This document shows, in pieces, positions 43,656 to 52,604 of a DNA stretch of 64,000 nt. A model generated the notes under the pieces. It ran no database searches and was not told the DNA's origin. It worked only from the letters and a program-made list of their open reading frames with translations. Source of the stretch: Bradyrhizobium sp. (GTDB lineage: Bacteria; Pseudomonadota; Alphaproteobacteria; Rhizobiales; Xanthobacteraceae); NCBI RefSeq assembly GCF_016213215.1, contig NZ_JACRAW010000107.1:62001-126000 (forward strand), given 5' to 3'. The translations under genes were made by a program, and so were the position numbers. Numbering within the stretch: position 1 is the stretch's first letter; every line of letters starts with the position of its first letter.

Positions 43656-45848
43656 CTACAATATCCCCTGCGAGGCGCTGCGGGCGCGCAGCGCGTTCAG
43701 CATCACCAGGATCGAAGAGCCCGACATCGCGGCGGCTGCGATCAGCGGTGTCACCACGCCGCTGATGGCGATCGGCACCGCCAGGAAATTATAGCAGATC
43801 GCAAGCCACAGGTTCTGGCGCATCAGGTGCAGCGCCTTGCGCGAGTAGTCGACAGCCGCAACCACCGGCGCCAGAGGCTTGCCGAGGAACACGAGATCGG
43901 CCGTAGACTGGCTGAGATGCGCCGCCGAGATCGGCGACATCGAGACGTGGGCCGCAGCGAGCGAGGGTGCATCGTTCATGCCGTCGCCGATCATCAGTAC
44001 CCTGGCGCCCTGCCCCTTCAACCGTTCGATGCGCGCGATCTTGTCGGCCGGGGTGACGCCGGCTCGCCATTCGCTCACTCCGAGCGCCTGCGCCGCCGCG
44101 CGAACCGCCGGCTCGCGATCGCCGGAAAGAATCTCAATTCCGATCCGGCGCTGCTGCAGGGCCGATATCACCGCCTTGGCGTCCGGGCGCAGGCCCTGAC
44201 GGACCGAAAAGACGTATCTCTCCCCGCCCTTGCTGAACGCCACGAACGAAGCTTCCGGATCGAGGCCGGCGCTGTCCTTCGCCTTTTGCTCGGCGCCGCA
44301 GAACGACGGCCGGCCCAGCCTGATCTCGACACCGTCGATCACGGCGCGCACGCCCTGCCCGGGCTCTTCGATCGCGCCGACGATCGGCGACCTGGCACCG
44401 GCAGATTCGGCAACCGCGGCGGCGACCGGATGGTGGCTCGACAACGCGAGCTGTCCGGCGAGCTTGAAGATGTCGGGCGGAATGTCCGCCGCGTTGATCA
44501 CTTCGAGGTCGGGAACGGTCAGCGTCCCGGTCTTGTCGAAGATGATGTGGTCGGCTTCGGCCAGCCGCTCGATCGCATCACCCGAATTGATAAGCACGGC
44601 GGCCTTGAACATTGCGCCCGACGCGACCGTCTGCACGGTCGGAATCGCAAGCCCGAGCGCGCAGGGACAGGTAATGATCAGAACGGCGATGCCGGTGACG
44701 ATCGCGTCGTGCCAGCTTGCACCCGCGAAGGCCCAGCCCAGAATGGTGAGCGCCGCGGTGGCGTGCACCACCGGCGCATAGAGCCGCGAGGCGCGGTCGG
44801 CAAGCCGCATGTAGCGCGAGCGCGCCTGCAGCGCGTTATCGAGCAGGCGCGTGATCTCGGCGAGCAGAGTCGCTTCGGACGCCGCCGACACCCGCACCCG
44901 CAGCGTGCCGGAAATGTTCATCGAACCGGCGTAGATCGGCGTGCCGTGCTCCGCGGTCACATACAGCGTCTCGCCCGTGATCAGGCTCTGGTCGATTTCG
45001 GAGCGCCCCTCGATCACCATGCCGTCGACGGCGCAGCGCTCGCCGGGACGCAACAGGACGATGTCGCCGGGATGGATCGCCGCGACGGGGACCTGCGAGA
45101 TTTCATCCGGCCCTACGAACTTGAAGGCGGTCTCGGACTTCAGGGCGGCGAGATTGCCGGCAACGGCGCGGGTTCGCCGCCGCATGTTCTGGTCGAGGAA
45201 GCGGCCGACCAGGAGGAAGGTCAGCAGCATGATGGCCGCGTCGAAATAGGCGTGTTCGGCGTGATTGATGGTTTCGACCACCGACATCCCGAGCGCCAGG
45301 ATCACCCCGATCGAAATCGGGACGTCCATGTTGACGTTGCCGGTGGAAAGCGCGCGCCAGGAGGAACGGAAGAACGGCTGGCCGGCATAGGCGGCCGCCG
45401 GCAATCCGATCAGCGCCGACAGCCAGTGGAAGAAGTCGCGCTGCTCGGGCAGCATGTCGCTGACGTTGCCGGACCACACCGGGATCGACAGCATCATCAC
45501 GTTCATGGTGGCGAACGCGGCAACGCCGAGGCAGCGCAACAGGAAGCGCGATTCCTCGACCTCCGCGGCTTCGGCGCTTGCGGTCTCAAAGGGATAGGCC
45601 TTGTAGCCGAGTTCGGCCAGGCGATCGATGAAGCGGGCCGGATCGAGCGTGCCCTCCTTCCATTCCAGCGCGACGCGCCGGGCAGTCAGATTGACCCGGG
45701 CCAGCGTGACATCCGGAAACTCGGACAGGCCACGCTCGATCTTCGTCATGCATCCGGCGCAGTGGACGCCCTCGACCGCGAGGTCGATGTGATGGAGGCC
45801 GGGGCCGGCATCCTTCACATAGTGCGAGAAATCGCGCGTCACCTGCAT
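43656..45848 (-). CDS. fixI: Copper-transporting P-type ATPase for cbb3 oxidase assembly
   Basis: The 730-residue P1B ATPase supplies copper for cytochrome cbb3 maturation (CcoI). It has an N-terminal heavy-metal domain (EGVHCAGCMTKIERG), eight membrane segments with the ion-path CPC in ITCPCALGLAIP, the phosphorylation site FDKTGTLTV, and the hinge GDGMNDAPSL. The actuator motif is LITGET. It lies 11 nt after fixH and abuts fixS. Expression is likely driven by the FixK2 box before fixG. A large antisense open frame covers the gene but has no support. Confidence 0.95.
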   Translation of the reverse strand: MQVTRDFSHYVKDAGPGLHHIDLAVEGVHCAGCMTKIERGLSEFPDVTLARVNLTARRVALEWKEGTLDPARFIDRLAELGYKAYPFETASAEAAEVEESRFLLRCLGVAAFATMNVMMLSIPVWSGNVSDMLPEQRDFFHWLSALIGLPAAAYAGQPFFRSSWRALSTGNVNMDVPISIGVILALGMSVVETINHAEHAYFDAAIMLLTFLLVGRFLDQNMRRRTRAVAGNLAALKSETAFKFVGPDEISQVPVAAIHPGDIVLLRPGERCAVDGMVIEGRSEIDQSLITGETLYVTAEHGTPIYAGSMNISGTLRVRVSAASEATLLAEITRLLDNALQARSRYMRLADRASRLYAPVVHATAALTILGWAFAGASWHDAIVTGIAVLIITCPCALGLAIPTVQTVASGAMFKAAVLINSGDAIERLAEADHIIFDKTGTLTVPDLEVINAADIPPDIFKLAGQLALSSHHPVAAAVAESAGARSPIVGAIEEPGQGVRAVIDGVEIRLGRPSFCGAEQKAKDSAGLDPEASFVAFSKGGERYVFSVRQGLRPDAKAVISALQQRRIGIEILSGDREPAVRAAAQALGVSEWRAGVTPADKIARIERLKGQGARVLMIGDGMNDAPSLAAAHVSMSPISAAHLSQSTADLVFLGKPLAPVVAAVDYSRKALHLMRQNLWLAICYNFLAVPIAISGVVTPLIAAAAMSGSSILVMLNALRARSASQGIL

Positions 45849-45859
45849 CGCGGGTTCCT

Positions 45860-46363
45860 CTAGTTCAGGACCACGCGGTTCTTCGACAGGAACATGCGGT
45901 GGCCGCCCTTGGCATCACCTTCGAGCACGAGATCCCACTGGCCCGGCGCGACCGCGGCGGCGTCGGCACGATAGATGCCGATGCCCACCTCGGCCAGTTC
46001 GAGCGGCAGATCGGCGCGCTTGTCGGTCGGTCGCTCGAGCCGTCCCTGGAACTTGAGGCCCGTCATCGGACGCCCGCTCGCGTCACGCGCCTCGACCTGC
46101 ACCGTCGCGCCGCCATTGTCGCTGCGCTGGATCTGCGCATTGACCTGCCACTTGCGCGACGCCTGCTCATGCGCGGCCATGATCTCCCTCCCGTAGCCGA
46201 GGCTTGCGGCATATGGGCTGTCGACCTCGGTCCCGGGCAGGGTCGAGATCGCGAGCTTCATAGCCATGCCGTTGACGCCGATCACGAGCCCAAAAAAGGC
46301 GAGCAGCATCAAAAACACCTTTCGTCCGGTGAGCGGCTTCGGCGCTGCGGCGGGTCTTTCCAT
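45860..46363 (-). CDS. fixH: FixH, cbb3 oxidase assembly protein
   Basis: The 167-residue protein has one N-terminal membrane helix (VFLMLLAFFGLVIGVNGMAMKLA) and a periplasmic immunoglobulin-like domain. FixH (CcoH) works with FixG and FixI in the biogenesis of cytochrome cbb3. The segment FQGRLERPTDKRADLPLEL and the ending MFLSKNRVVL are typical. It starts 20 nt after fixG ends and is followed by fixI 11 nt later, consistent with one fixGHIS transcript. Confidence 0.93.
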   Translation of the reverse strand: MERPAAAPKPLTGRKVFLMLLAFFGLVIGVNGMAMKLAISTLPGTEVDSPYAASLGYGREIMAAHEQASRKWQVNAQIQRSDNGGATVQVEARDASGRPMTGLKFQGRLERPTDKRADLPLELAEVGIGIYRADAAAVAPGQWDLVLEGDAKGGHRMFLSKNRVVLN

Positions 46364-46383
46364 GACGAAAACTCCTGGAAGCC

Positions 46384-47850
46384 TTACGGCGAAACGAAAT
46401 TGTCGGTGGCGGAGGCGACTTCCCCGAGCCCGATATCGGTGACATGGAAACGCACCGGGACCGACTGCTCCGGATTGCTCTCGGAAGGCGCCGTCACCAG
46501 CACGCGCAGCTCGCTGGTCTGGTCCCGCCCGATGACGATCATCGGCCGGTCGGGCGTCACCGAATCGACGCCGACGATGTGGACGGTGGCGGCCGTCGGA
46601 CCGTCGACATCGATGGCGATGACACGATCGAAGCCGCGCTTGTTGAGCAGCCGGATGGTGTAGCCGTTGCGAATCGAGCCGTCGCTCAGCCTCACCGCAA
46701 CGGGGTTGCGGTCGTGCAGCACGTTGACCTCAAGCAGGCTGCGCGTCGCCAAGGTGTAGAGCATGAGGCCGCCGACGAGGACGATCACGGCAGTGTAAAT
46801 GAGTGTGCGCGGCCGGACGATGCGGTAGACGGGCAGCTGGCCAGCCTGACGGCGCTCGATGTTGATGTCGTTATCGTAGCCGATCAGCCCGGTCGACCGG
46901 TTGATCTTCTTCATCACGTTGTCGCAGGCATCGATGCAGAGGCCGCACTGGATGCACTCGAGCTGCGGCCCGTTGCGGATATCGATGCCCGTCGGGCACA
47001 CCGCCACGCACTGGTTGCAGTCGACGCAGTCGCCAACCTTTTCGCCGCGCGCGCGCAGTTCGGCCGCCTTCTTTAGCGAGGTGCGCTGCTCGCCCCGGTC
47101 GTAGCGATAGGTGACATTAAGCGCCCATTCGTCGGTCAGGGCCGCCTGGATGCGCGGCCAGGGGCACATATAGGTGCAGATCTGCTCGCGCATGAAGCCT
47201 GCGAGCAGATAGGTCGTTGTCGTAAGAATGCCGATCCAGACGTAGGCCACCATCGGGGCCTGGAAGGTGGCGAGCTGCTTCACCAGCGTCGGCGCATCGT
47301 CGAAATACAGCACCAAGGCGCCGCCGGTCCACCAGGCGATCAACAGCCAGATCGAATGCTTCAGCACGATCTCGGACATGCGCCGGAGCTTCATCGGGCC
47401 GGACGAAGCGTCCTTCTTCATTCGCTCGCGGCGGTCGCCCTCGATTAGGCGCTCGACGGCAAAATACAGGTCGGTCCACACCGTCTGCGGGCACAGATAG
47501 CCGCACCAGATGCGTCCGCCGATCGAATTCATCAGGAACAGGATGACGGCGGCGAGGATCAGAAGGCCGGTGAAATAGTAGACTTCCTGCGGCCACAGCT
47601 CGATGAAGAAGAAGTAGAAGCGCCGGTTCGGCAGGTCGATCAGCACCGCCTGGTCGGGGGCGCCGAGACCGCGATTCCAGCGCACGAACGGCAGCAAGTA
47701 GTAGATGCCGAGGCAGACGGCCATCAGCTCCCATTTGATGCGCCGGAAGGTACCCGAAACACTTTGCGGGTAGACCTTCTTGTGCGCCGAATAGAGCGGC
47801 CCGACATCGTCCTGAGGCTTGAGATCGTTGGGATTTACGGCCTTGTTCAT
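46384..47850 (-). CDS. fixG: FixG, membrane iron-sulfur protein for cbb3 assembly
   Basis: The 488-residue protein (CcoG) reduces Cu(II) to Cu(I) for delivery to cytochrome cbb3. It has five membrane segments and two ferredoxin-type [4Fe-4S] sites with Cys275, 278, 281, 285 and Cys299, 302, 305, 309. Two further conserved cysteine pairs, GYLCP (Cys116, Cys120) and QICTYMCP, are candidates for copper binding. The C-terminal 140 residues are a periplasmic Ig-like domain. It is first in fixGHIS, with a FixK box 60 bp before the start and the fixNOQP terminator just upstream. Confidence 0.95.
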   Translation of the reverse strand: MNKAVNPNDLKPQDDVGPLYSAHKKVYPQSVSGTFRRIKWELMAVCLGIYYLLPFVRWNRGLGAPDQAVLIDLPNRRFYFFFIELWPQEVYYFTGLLILAAVILFLMNSIGGRIWCGYLCPQTVWTDLYFAVERLIEGDRRERMKKDASSGPMKLRRMSEIVLKHSIWLLIAWWTGGALVLYFDDAPTLVKQLATFQAPMVAYVWIGILTTTTYLLAGFMREQICTYMCPWPRIQAALTDEWALNVTYRYDRGEQRTSLKKAAELRARGEKVGDCVDCNQCVAVCPTGIDIRNGPQLECIQCGLCIDACDNVMKKINRSTGLIGYDNDINIERRQAGQLPVYRIVRPRTLIYTAVIVLVGGLMLYTLATRSLLEVNVLHDRNPVAVRLSDGSIRNGYTIRLLNKRGFDRVIAIDVDGPTAATVHIVGVDSVTPDRPMIVIGRDQTSELRVLVTAPSESNPEQSVPVRFHVTDIGLGEVASATDNFVSP

Positions 47851-47909
47851 GGTTGCTGGGATCCATTTCGCAATTGCGTCGCAACTTAGAACCTGCTCAG
47901 GCCGGGCAG

Positions 47910-47923
47910 TTGATCCAGCTCAA
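47910..47923 (-). promoter_or_regulatory. FixK2 box of the fixGHIS operon
   Basis: Minus strand TTGAGCTGGATCAA matches the FixK/FNR consensus TTG(A/C)-N6-(T)CAA, one symmetry mismatch at position 5. It ends 59 bp before the fixG start. It overlaps the T-tract of the fixNOQP terminator by two bases. Confidence 0.8.
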
Positions 47924-47952
47924 AACGGGGGCAGGTTTCCCTGCCCCCGTTT
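47923..47952 (-). terminator. Terminator of the fixNOQP operon
   Basis: A 13-bp perfect stem (AAACGGGGGCAGG / CCTGCCCCCGTTT) closes a GAAA tetraloop on the minus strand, followed by TTTT. It lies 19 bp after the fixP stop. The A-run before the stem and T-run after it are classical. Confidence 0.88.
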
Positions 47953-47971
47953 CTTGATTTTGCTGGCCTTT

Positions 47972-48844
47972 TTACTTGCCGCCGCCTAGCGAGTGGACAT
48001 AGACCGCCATCGCCTTGATGGTGGCGGGATCGAGCCGCCCTTCCCACGCCGGCATGACGCCAGACCGGCCGTTGGTGATGGTGTCGATAAGGCTGGCCTC
48101 GTCTGAGCCATAGAGCCAGATCTTGTCCGTCAGGTTGGGCGCGCCCAATTCCTGATTGCCTTTGCCCTGTTCGCCATGGCAGGCGACGCAGTTGTCGGCG
48201 AAGATCTTGGCGCCGGCCTTCGCGTCGTAACCCTGCCGCGTCGGCAGACCCGCCAGCGAGCGGACATGATTGGCAACCGTGGCGATCTCCTCGGCCTTGA
48301 GCACGCCGTCCTTCCCGAAGGCGAGCATCTGACCCTCATGGGCCTTGGCGTGACCCGAACGCGCGCCGTACTGGACGGTCTCCATGATCTGGTCGAGCGT
48401 GCCGCCCCACAGCCAGTCATCGTCGTTCAGGTTGGGATAGCCCTTCGACCCGGTGGCGCCGGTGCCGTGGCACGGAGCGCAGTTGTCGCCGAACACGACC
48501 TTGCCCTTGGCGCGAGCCAAGGCCAGCAAGGCCGGGTCCTTCTCGATATTGGCGAGCGGCGCCGTGGCGAGCGCGGCCATCTTATCGCCGCGGATCTTCT
48601 CGAGGTTGGCAAGCTCCACCCCGACATCGGCGCGGGAGGAGTAGTTCCAGATGCCCACCGTGTTGCTCGCCAGCAGCGGCCAGGCCGGGTAGACGACCCA
48701 GTAGCCGATGGACCAGATGATGGTGAGGTAGAAGGTGATCACCCACCACCGCGGCAACGGTGTGTTCAGCTCCTTGAGGCCGTCCCACTCATGGCCGGTC
48801 GTTGACGTGCCGGAGACGCTGTCAATTTCGCTATGATCGGTCAT
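47972..48844 (-). CDS. fixP: cbb3 oxidase diheme cytochrome c subunit CcoP
   Basis: The 290-residue membrane-anchored cytochrome takes electrons from soluble c-type cytochromes into the cbb3 oxidase. An N-terminal helix (WVITFYLTIIWSIGYWVVY) anchors it. Haem sites are CAPCH (Cys122, Cys125, His126) and CVACH (Cys219, Cys222, His223), and each domain has a Met ligand candidate (GQMLAFG and GVMPAWEG). Its start has GAGGAG upstream, overlapping the fixQ stop. It is last in fixNOQP. Confidence 0.96.
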   Translation of the reverse strand: MTDHSEIDSVSGTSTTGHEWDGLKELNTPLPRWWVITFYLTIIWSIGYWVVYPAWPLLASNTVGIWNYSSRADVGVELANLEKIRGDKMAALATAPLANIEKDPALLALARAKGKVVFGDNCAPCHGTGATGSKGYPNLNDDDWLWGGTLDQIMETVQYGARSGHAKAHEGQMLAFGKDGVLKAEEIATVANHVRSLAGLPTRQGYDAKAGAKIFADNCVACHGEQGKGNQELGAPNLTDKIWLYGSDEASLIDTITNGRSGVMPAWEGRLDPATIKAMAVYVHSLGGGK

Positions 48845-48850
48845 GATTTA

Positions 48851-49015
48851 TCACTCCTCTCGCAACGGCAGGCTCGCCGCTTCGTCGAAAGCGGCCTTGT
48901 TGCGGGGCCAGAAGGCATAAGCAACGATCGCGAGAAAGATCCCGACGAACAATGGCGTCCAGATCGTCGTCACAATGTCGGACGCAAGGTTATGGACTGT
49001 TAAGATGGCTTTCAT
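48851..49015 (-). CDS. fixQ: cbb3 oxidase small subunit CcoQ
   Basis: This 54-residue gene was found by translating the gap between fixO and fixP. The product starts MKAILTVHNLASDIVTTIW, has one membrane helix (TPLFVGIFLAIVAYAF) and then the conserved WPRNKAAFDEAASLPL tail. FixQ stabilises the oxidase. Start is ATG at 49015, 14 nt after fixO ends. Its TGA at 48851 is 6 nt before the fixP start, overlapping its ribosome-binding site, so translation is probably coupled. Confidence 0.95.
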   Translation of the reverse strand: MKAILTVHNLASDIVTTIWTPLFVGIFLAIVAYAFWPRNKAAFDEAASLPLREE

Positions 49016-49029
49016 CGTTTCAGGCTTTC

Positions 49030-49764
49030 TCAGCGAAGATTGGCTTTTTCGTTGTAGAGCTTGAAGTCGACCAGCGTGCCCAGCATCTGCAAGTAGGCGA
49101 CGAGCGCGTCCATTTCCGTCGGCGCACCAGGCTGACCGTCGAAATCACGCACCACCGCCTTTGCATAACGCTTGCCGAATGCGTCGGCACTCTTGCCGTC
49201 CGGATCGACCTGCGCCTTCATGTCGGCCGCGGCGTTGGCGATCTGGTCCTCCGTGTAGGGAACGCCGATCGTACGAAGCGTCTTCATGTGGCTCGCAATC
49301 GCCGCCGAATCGACGTCCGCCTTGGCCAGGAACGGATAGCCGGGCATCACCGACTGCGGCACGATCGCCCGCGGGTTGACCAGGTGGGTCACGTGCCAGG
49401 AGTCGGAGTACTTGCCACCGACGCGGGCGAGGTCAGGCCCGGTCCGCTTCGAACCCCACTGGAAGGGGTGGTCATACATGCTCTCGGCCGCAAGCGAGTA
49501 GTGGCCGTAGCGCTCGACCTCGTCGCGCAGGGGCCGGACCATCTGCGAGTGGCACAGATAACAGCCCTCGCGGACGTAGACGTTGCGCCCCGCGAGCTCC
49601 AGCGGAGTGTACGGCCTTACCCCGTCCACTGCCTCGATCGTGCTCTTCAGGTAGAAGAGCGGCGCGATCTCGACGAGACCACCGATCGCGACCACCACAA
49701 TGATGGCGACAATCAGCAGGATCGAGTTCTTTTCCAGGATATAGTGTCGTGTCCAGACAGACAT
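49030..49764 (-). CDS. fixO: cbb3 oxidase monoheme cytochrome c subunit CcoO
   Basis: The 244-residue cytochrome c subunit has an N-terminal membrane helix ([22 protein letters not shown]) and one haem site, CYLCH (Cys68, Cys71, His72) in [15 protein letters not shown], plus the Met ligand candidate in [10 protein letters not shown]. It receives electrons from FixP and passes them to FixN. ATG 49764 follows GAGGAG; five more codons upstream are not used. It is 11 nt after fixN and followed by fixQ. Confidence 0.96.
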   Translation of the reverse strand: MSVWTRHYILEKNSILLIVAIIVVVAIGGLVEIAPLFYLKSTIEAVDGVRPYTPLELAGRNVYVREGCYLCHSQMVRPLRDEVERYGHYSLAAESMYDHPFQWGSKRTGPDLARVGGKYSDSWHVTHLVNPRAIVPQSVMPGYPFLAKADVDSAAIASHMKTLRTIGVPYTEDQIANAAADMKAQVDPDGKSADAFGKRYAKAVVRDFDGQPGAPTEMDALVAYLQMLGTLVDFKLYNEKANLR

Positions 49765-49775
49765 TGTGAGGCTCC

Positions 49776-51425
49776 TCATTCCGCCGGCTGGAGAGCGACG
49801 GGCGCTTGCACTTCCGCCTCACCGACGCGCACGGTCATCCAGAGATTGTACGCCATGATCAACGCGCCAATCAGGAAGAGCGCTCCGCCAGCTGCACGGA
49901 TGATGTAGAAGGGATGCATCGCTTCGACAGTCTCGATGAAGGAGTACTCGAGGAAGCCGAGCGATGTGTAGGCACGCCACATCAGGCCCTGCAGGATACC
50001 GGATACCCACATCGCCGAGATGTAGAGGACGATGCCGAGCGTGGCGATCCAGAAGTGCCAGTTGACGAGCTTGAGGCTGTAGAGGCCCTTGCGATTCCAG
50101 GCCCAAGGCACGAGGCAGTACAGCGCTCCGAAGGAGACGAAACCGACCCAGCCGAGGGCACCGGAGTGCACGTGGCCGATCGTCCAGTCAGTGTAGTGGC
50201 TGAGCGAGTTCACCACCTTGATCGACATCATCGGGCCTTCGAAGGTCGACATGCCGTAGAAGGCGACGGAGACGACCAGCATGCGCAGCACCGGATCGGT
50301 GCGGAGCTTGTCCCAGGCGCCGGACAGCGTCATCAGACCGTTGATCATGCCGCCCCATGAGGGCATCCACAGCATGATGGAGAAGGTCATGCCCAGTGTC
50401 TGCGTCCAGTCCGGCAGCGCCGTGTAGTGCAGATGGTGCGGACCCGCCCAGATGTACAGGAAGATCAGCGCCCAGAAGTGCACGATCGACAGCCGGTAGG
50501 AGTAGACCGGACGCTCAGCGCGCTTGGGCACGAAGTAGTACATGATGGCCAGGAAGCCGGCGGTCAGGAAGAAGCCGACTGCGTTGTGGCCATACCACCA
50601 CTGAACCATCGCATCCTGCACGCCGCCCCAGACGATGTAGGACTTGGAGCCGAAGAACGACACCGGCAGCGTCGGATTGTTGCCGAGATGGAGCACCGCG
50701 ATGGTGACGATGAAGGCGAAGAAGAACCAGTTCGCAACGTAGATGTGCGGTTCCTTGCGCTTGATGACCGTCACCAGGAAGACGAGCAGGTACATAACCC
50801 ACACGATCGTCAGCCAGAGATCCGAGTACCATTCGGGTTCGGCATATTCCTTGCCCTGCGTGACGCCGAGCAGATAGCCCGTGCCGGCAATGACAATGAA
50901 GAAGTTGTAGCCGAGAACGACGAACCAGGGCGCGAGTTCACCGGCGAGCCGTGCCCGGCAGGTCTTCTGCACGACATAGAGCGATGTCGCCAGCAACACG
51001 TTGCCGCCAAAGGCGAAGATCACCGCCGAGGTGTGCAGCGGCCGCATGCGACCGAAGTTCGTCCATGGCAGATCGAAATTGAGCCAGGGCCAGGCGAGCT
51101 GGGATGCGATCAGTAGACCGACCGTGAACCCGGCAATACCCCAGAACATCGCCATGAAGGAGGCGAACTTGATGGGACCCAGATTATAGTTCGGCTGGCC
51201 GTTGATCTCCTGCGGCGGCAGGGCCGCCGGGCGATTGAGATAGCGGTTGATGATCGCGAAGACTGCAGCGAGGCTCGCCACGGCGCCGAGCGATGCATGG
51301 AACGCAAACGGTGCATCGACTGCTTTGGCTGCCGCAATCACGCACAGGAATGCGGTGACTGCGAACACTGCCGCCAAGCCGCTTTCACCGATGGTCATGG
51401 ATTTGGAAACTGAGGGCTGGCTCAT
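49776..51425 (-). CDS. fixN: cbb3 oxidase catalytic subunit CcoN
   Basis: The 549-residue membrane protein reduces O2 at a haem b3-CuB site with very high oxygen affinity and pumps protons, the terminal oxidase of micro-oxic and symbiotic respiration. It has about twelve helices; ligand histidines are in [30 protein letters not shown] and [16 protein letters not shown], and the crosslinked Tyr belongs in the latter helix region. ATG 51425 starts MSQPSVSK and follows GAGAG. It is first in fixNOQP, with a perfect FixK2 box 57 bp upstream. Confidence 0.96.
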   Translation of the reverse strand: MSQPSVSKSMTIGESGLAAVFAVTAFLCVIAAAKAVDAPFAFHASLGAVASLAAVFAIINRYLNRPAALPPQEINGQPNYNLGPIKFASFMAMFWGIAGFTVGLLIASQLAWPWLNFDLPWTNFGRMRPLHTSAVIFAFGGNVLLATSLYVVQKTCRARLAGELAPWFVVLGYNFFIVIAGTGYLLGVTQGKEYAEPEWYSDLWLTIVWVMYLLVFLVTVIKRKEPHIYVANWFFFAFIVTIAVLHLGNNPTLPVSFFGSKSYIVWGGVQDAMVQWWYGHNAVGFFLTAGFLAIMYYFVPKRAERPVYSYRLSIVHFWALIFLYIWAGPHHLHYTALPDWTQTLGMTFSIMLWMPSWGGMINGLMTLSGAWDKLRTDPVLRMLVVSVAFYGMSTFEGPMMSIKVVNSLSHYTDWTIGHVHSGALGWVGFVSFGALYCLVPWAWNRKGLYSLKLVNWHFWIATLGIVLYISAMWVSGILQGLMWRAYTSLGFLEYSFIETVEAMHPFYIIRAAGGALFLIGALIMAYNLWMTVRVGEAEVQAPVALQPAE

Positions 51426-51481
51426 GCGGATTCTCTCTTGAAGAACACGCGGCCAGAAATCACATCGAGCAATACGAGGAA

Positions 51482-51495
51482 TTGATCTCAATCAA
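51482..51495 (-). promoter_or_regulatory. FixK2 box of fixNOQP (perfect palindrome)
   Basis: TTGAT-N4-ATCAA (TTGATCTCAATCAA) is fully symmetric and matches the CRP/FNR-type FixK2 consensus. It ends 56 bp before the fixN start codon. FixK2 control of fixNOQP is established in B. diazoefficiens. Confidence 0.92.
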
Positions 51496-51512
51496 CGTTG
51501 CTTGATCGACGA

Positions 51513-51550
51513 CGATGGAACCGGAACGTTGATCGCGATGGAACCGGAAC
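51513..51550. repeat. Two exact 15-bp direct repeats upstream of the fixN box
   Basis: CGATGGAACCGGAAC occurs at 51513-51527 and 51536-51550, a 23-bp period, and a partial third copy follows (CGATGGACACCGATC at 51551). They lie 18-69 bp upstream of the FixK2 box. Two turns of the helix separate them, so a second regulator could bind here. Confidence 0.6.
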
Positions 51551-52136
51551 CGATGGACACCGATCGCATACAAAAGGACGGATTTAGATGATTAATCGCC
51601 AATTAGTGACGAGCGCGTCATACTTCCCGTGAAACCACGTCGTTCGAAAGTCGAAGCCGGCATCCGATGTGACAAGAGCACAACGAAAGTCGAAGAGATC
51701 GTCCTAAAGTCCAACGTTCGCGCCATCTTCTCGCCGTCGTCATCAGTGCCGCGGCGACGTTCACTGCGACGAGGCGCAGCGAGTCGCCGCGTATTGTCTC
51801 GCAAACCGATGCCGCCGATCCGTGGTTTCTGCTCTGAGCTGCAGCACGCGCCGCGTAGCATGACGAATGAACTCAGACGTCACGTCAGCGCCTTTAGATT
51901 TATTCTAACGTTTGTGCGGAGCCATTTGGGTCGACTGGACTCCCGAATCGAGCTTCGCAACGGAGCCGACGATCTGATCGCGTCCGATTCGACGGCATGC
52001 GCAATCGTGAGGGAGGACGCGGGCCAGCGGCGTCCGGACGCACACAGACCAGATGAGTCCAGGCGCCATCACGTCCGAAATCCTGGATTCAACCGGCCTC
52101 GTCCTCTTCGACGGGATACGCCTTGAACTCGTGAAG
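51551..52136. other. Rest of the 711-bp gap between the CBS gene and fixN
   Basis: Beyond the fixN promoter signals I find nothing convincing. A frame of 165 codons on the plus strand (51629-52126) has a GTG start, no ribosome-binding site and no domain. The gap is unusually long for this region. Confidence 0.5.
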
Positions 52137-52562
52137 CTATTCTCTCGCCGTGGTCTTGAGCGCGGCGATAACGTCCTCGCGCGAGATGATGCCGACCAGT
52201 CGTTGCGTGTTGTCGAGCACAAGGATGCTGCGGATGCGGTGCTCGACCATGAGCTGTAGCACGCGGGTAAGCCGCGTGTCGGGACGGACGTAGATGAACT
52301 CGGGCGTCATCACGTCGCCGACCGTTCGATTCATCAGGTCGGCGTAGTGCGGGATCATTTGCGTCGGCGTGAACGCAAAGCATTTCAAGATGTCGAACTT
52401 GGTGACAATGCCGACAACCTGCCCGTCCTCTTCCACCGGATAGGAGTTGAAGTCGTCGCGCTCGAACATTTCGCTGAGTTCGAGCATGTTGACATCCCGC
52501 GCGACCGTCTTGACGGCGCGCGTCATATAGCCCTCAGCGGTCTGCTCAAGAAATTTGTACAA
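52137..52562 (-). CDS. CBS-domain pair protein
   Basis: The 141-residue protein consists of two CBS domains (residues 12-60 and 82-135), visible as GYMTRAVKTVARDVNMLELSEMF...YPVEEDGQVVGIVTKFDIL and DVMTPEFIYVRPDTRLTRVLQLMVEHRIRSILVLD. Such pairs bind adenine nucleotides and often act as energy-state sensors. The start is TTG 52562. It follows the Usp gene by 42 nt on the same strand, and the two are probably one operon behind the FixK-like box at 53496. The partner enzyme it controls is unknown. Confidence 0.86.
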   Translation of the reverse strand: MYKFLEQTAEGYMTRAVKTVARDVNMLELSEMFERDDFNSYPVEEDGQVVGIVTKFDILKCFAFTPTQMIPHYADLMNRTVGDVMTPEFIYVRPDTRLTRVLQLMVEHRIRSILVLDNTQRLVGIISREDVIAALKTTARE

Positions 52563-52604
52563 GGCGCGTTCTCATCTGCATCGTTTCGGGGCCGCTCGCC
52601 TGCG

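Noticed and set aside
43827..45863. A 678-codon open frame on the plus strand, opposite fixI
   Set aside because: It is the antisense shadow of a high-GC gene. Its product is rich in Arg, His and Gly with no domain, while fixI on the other strand is unmistakable.
51629..52126. A 165-codon plus-strand frame in the gap upstream of fixN
   Set aside because: GTG start without ribosome-binding site, Arg/Ser-rich product with no family; runs into the CBS gene shadow.
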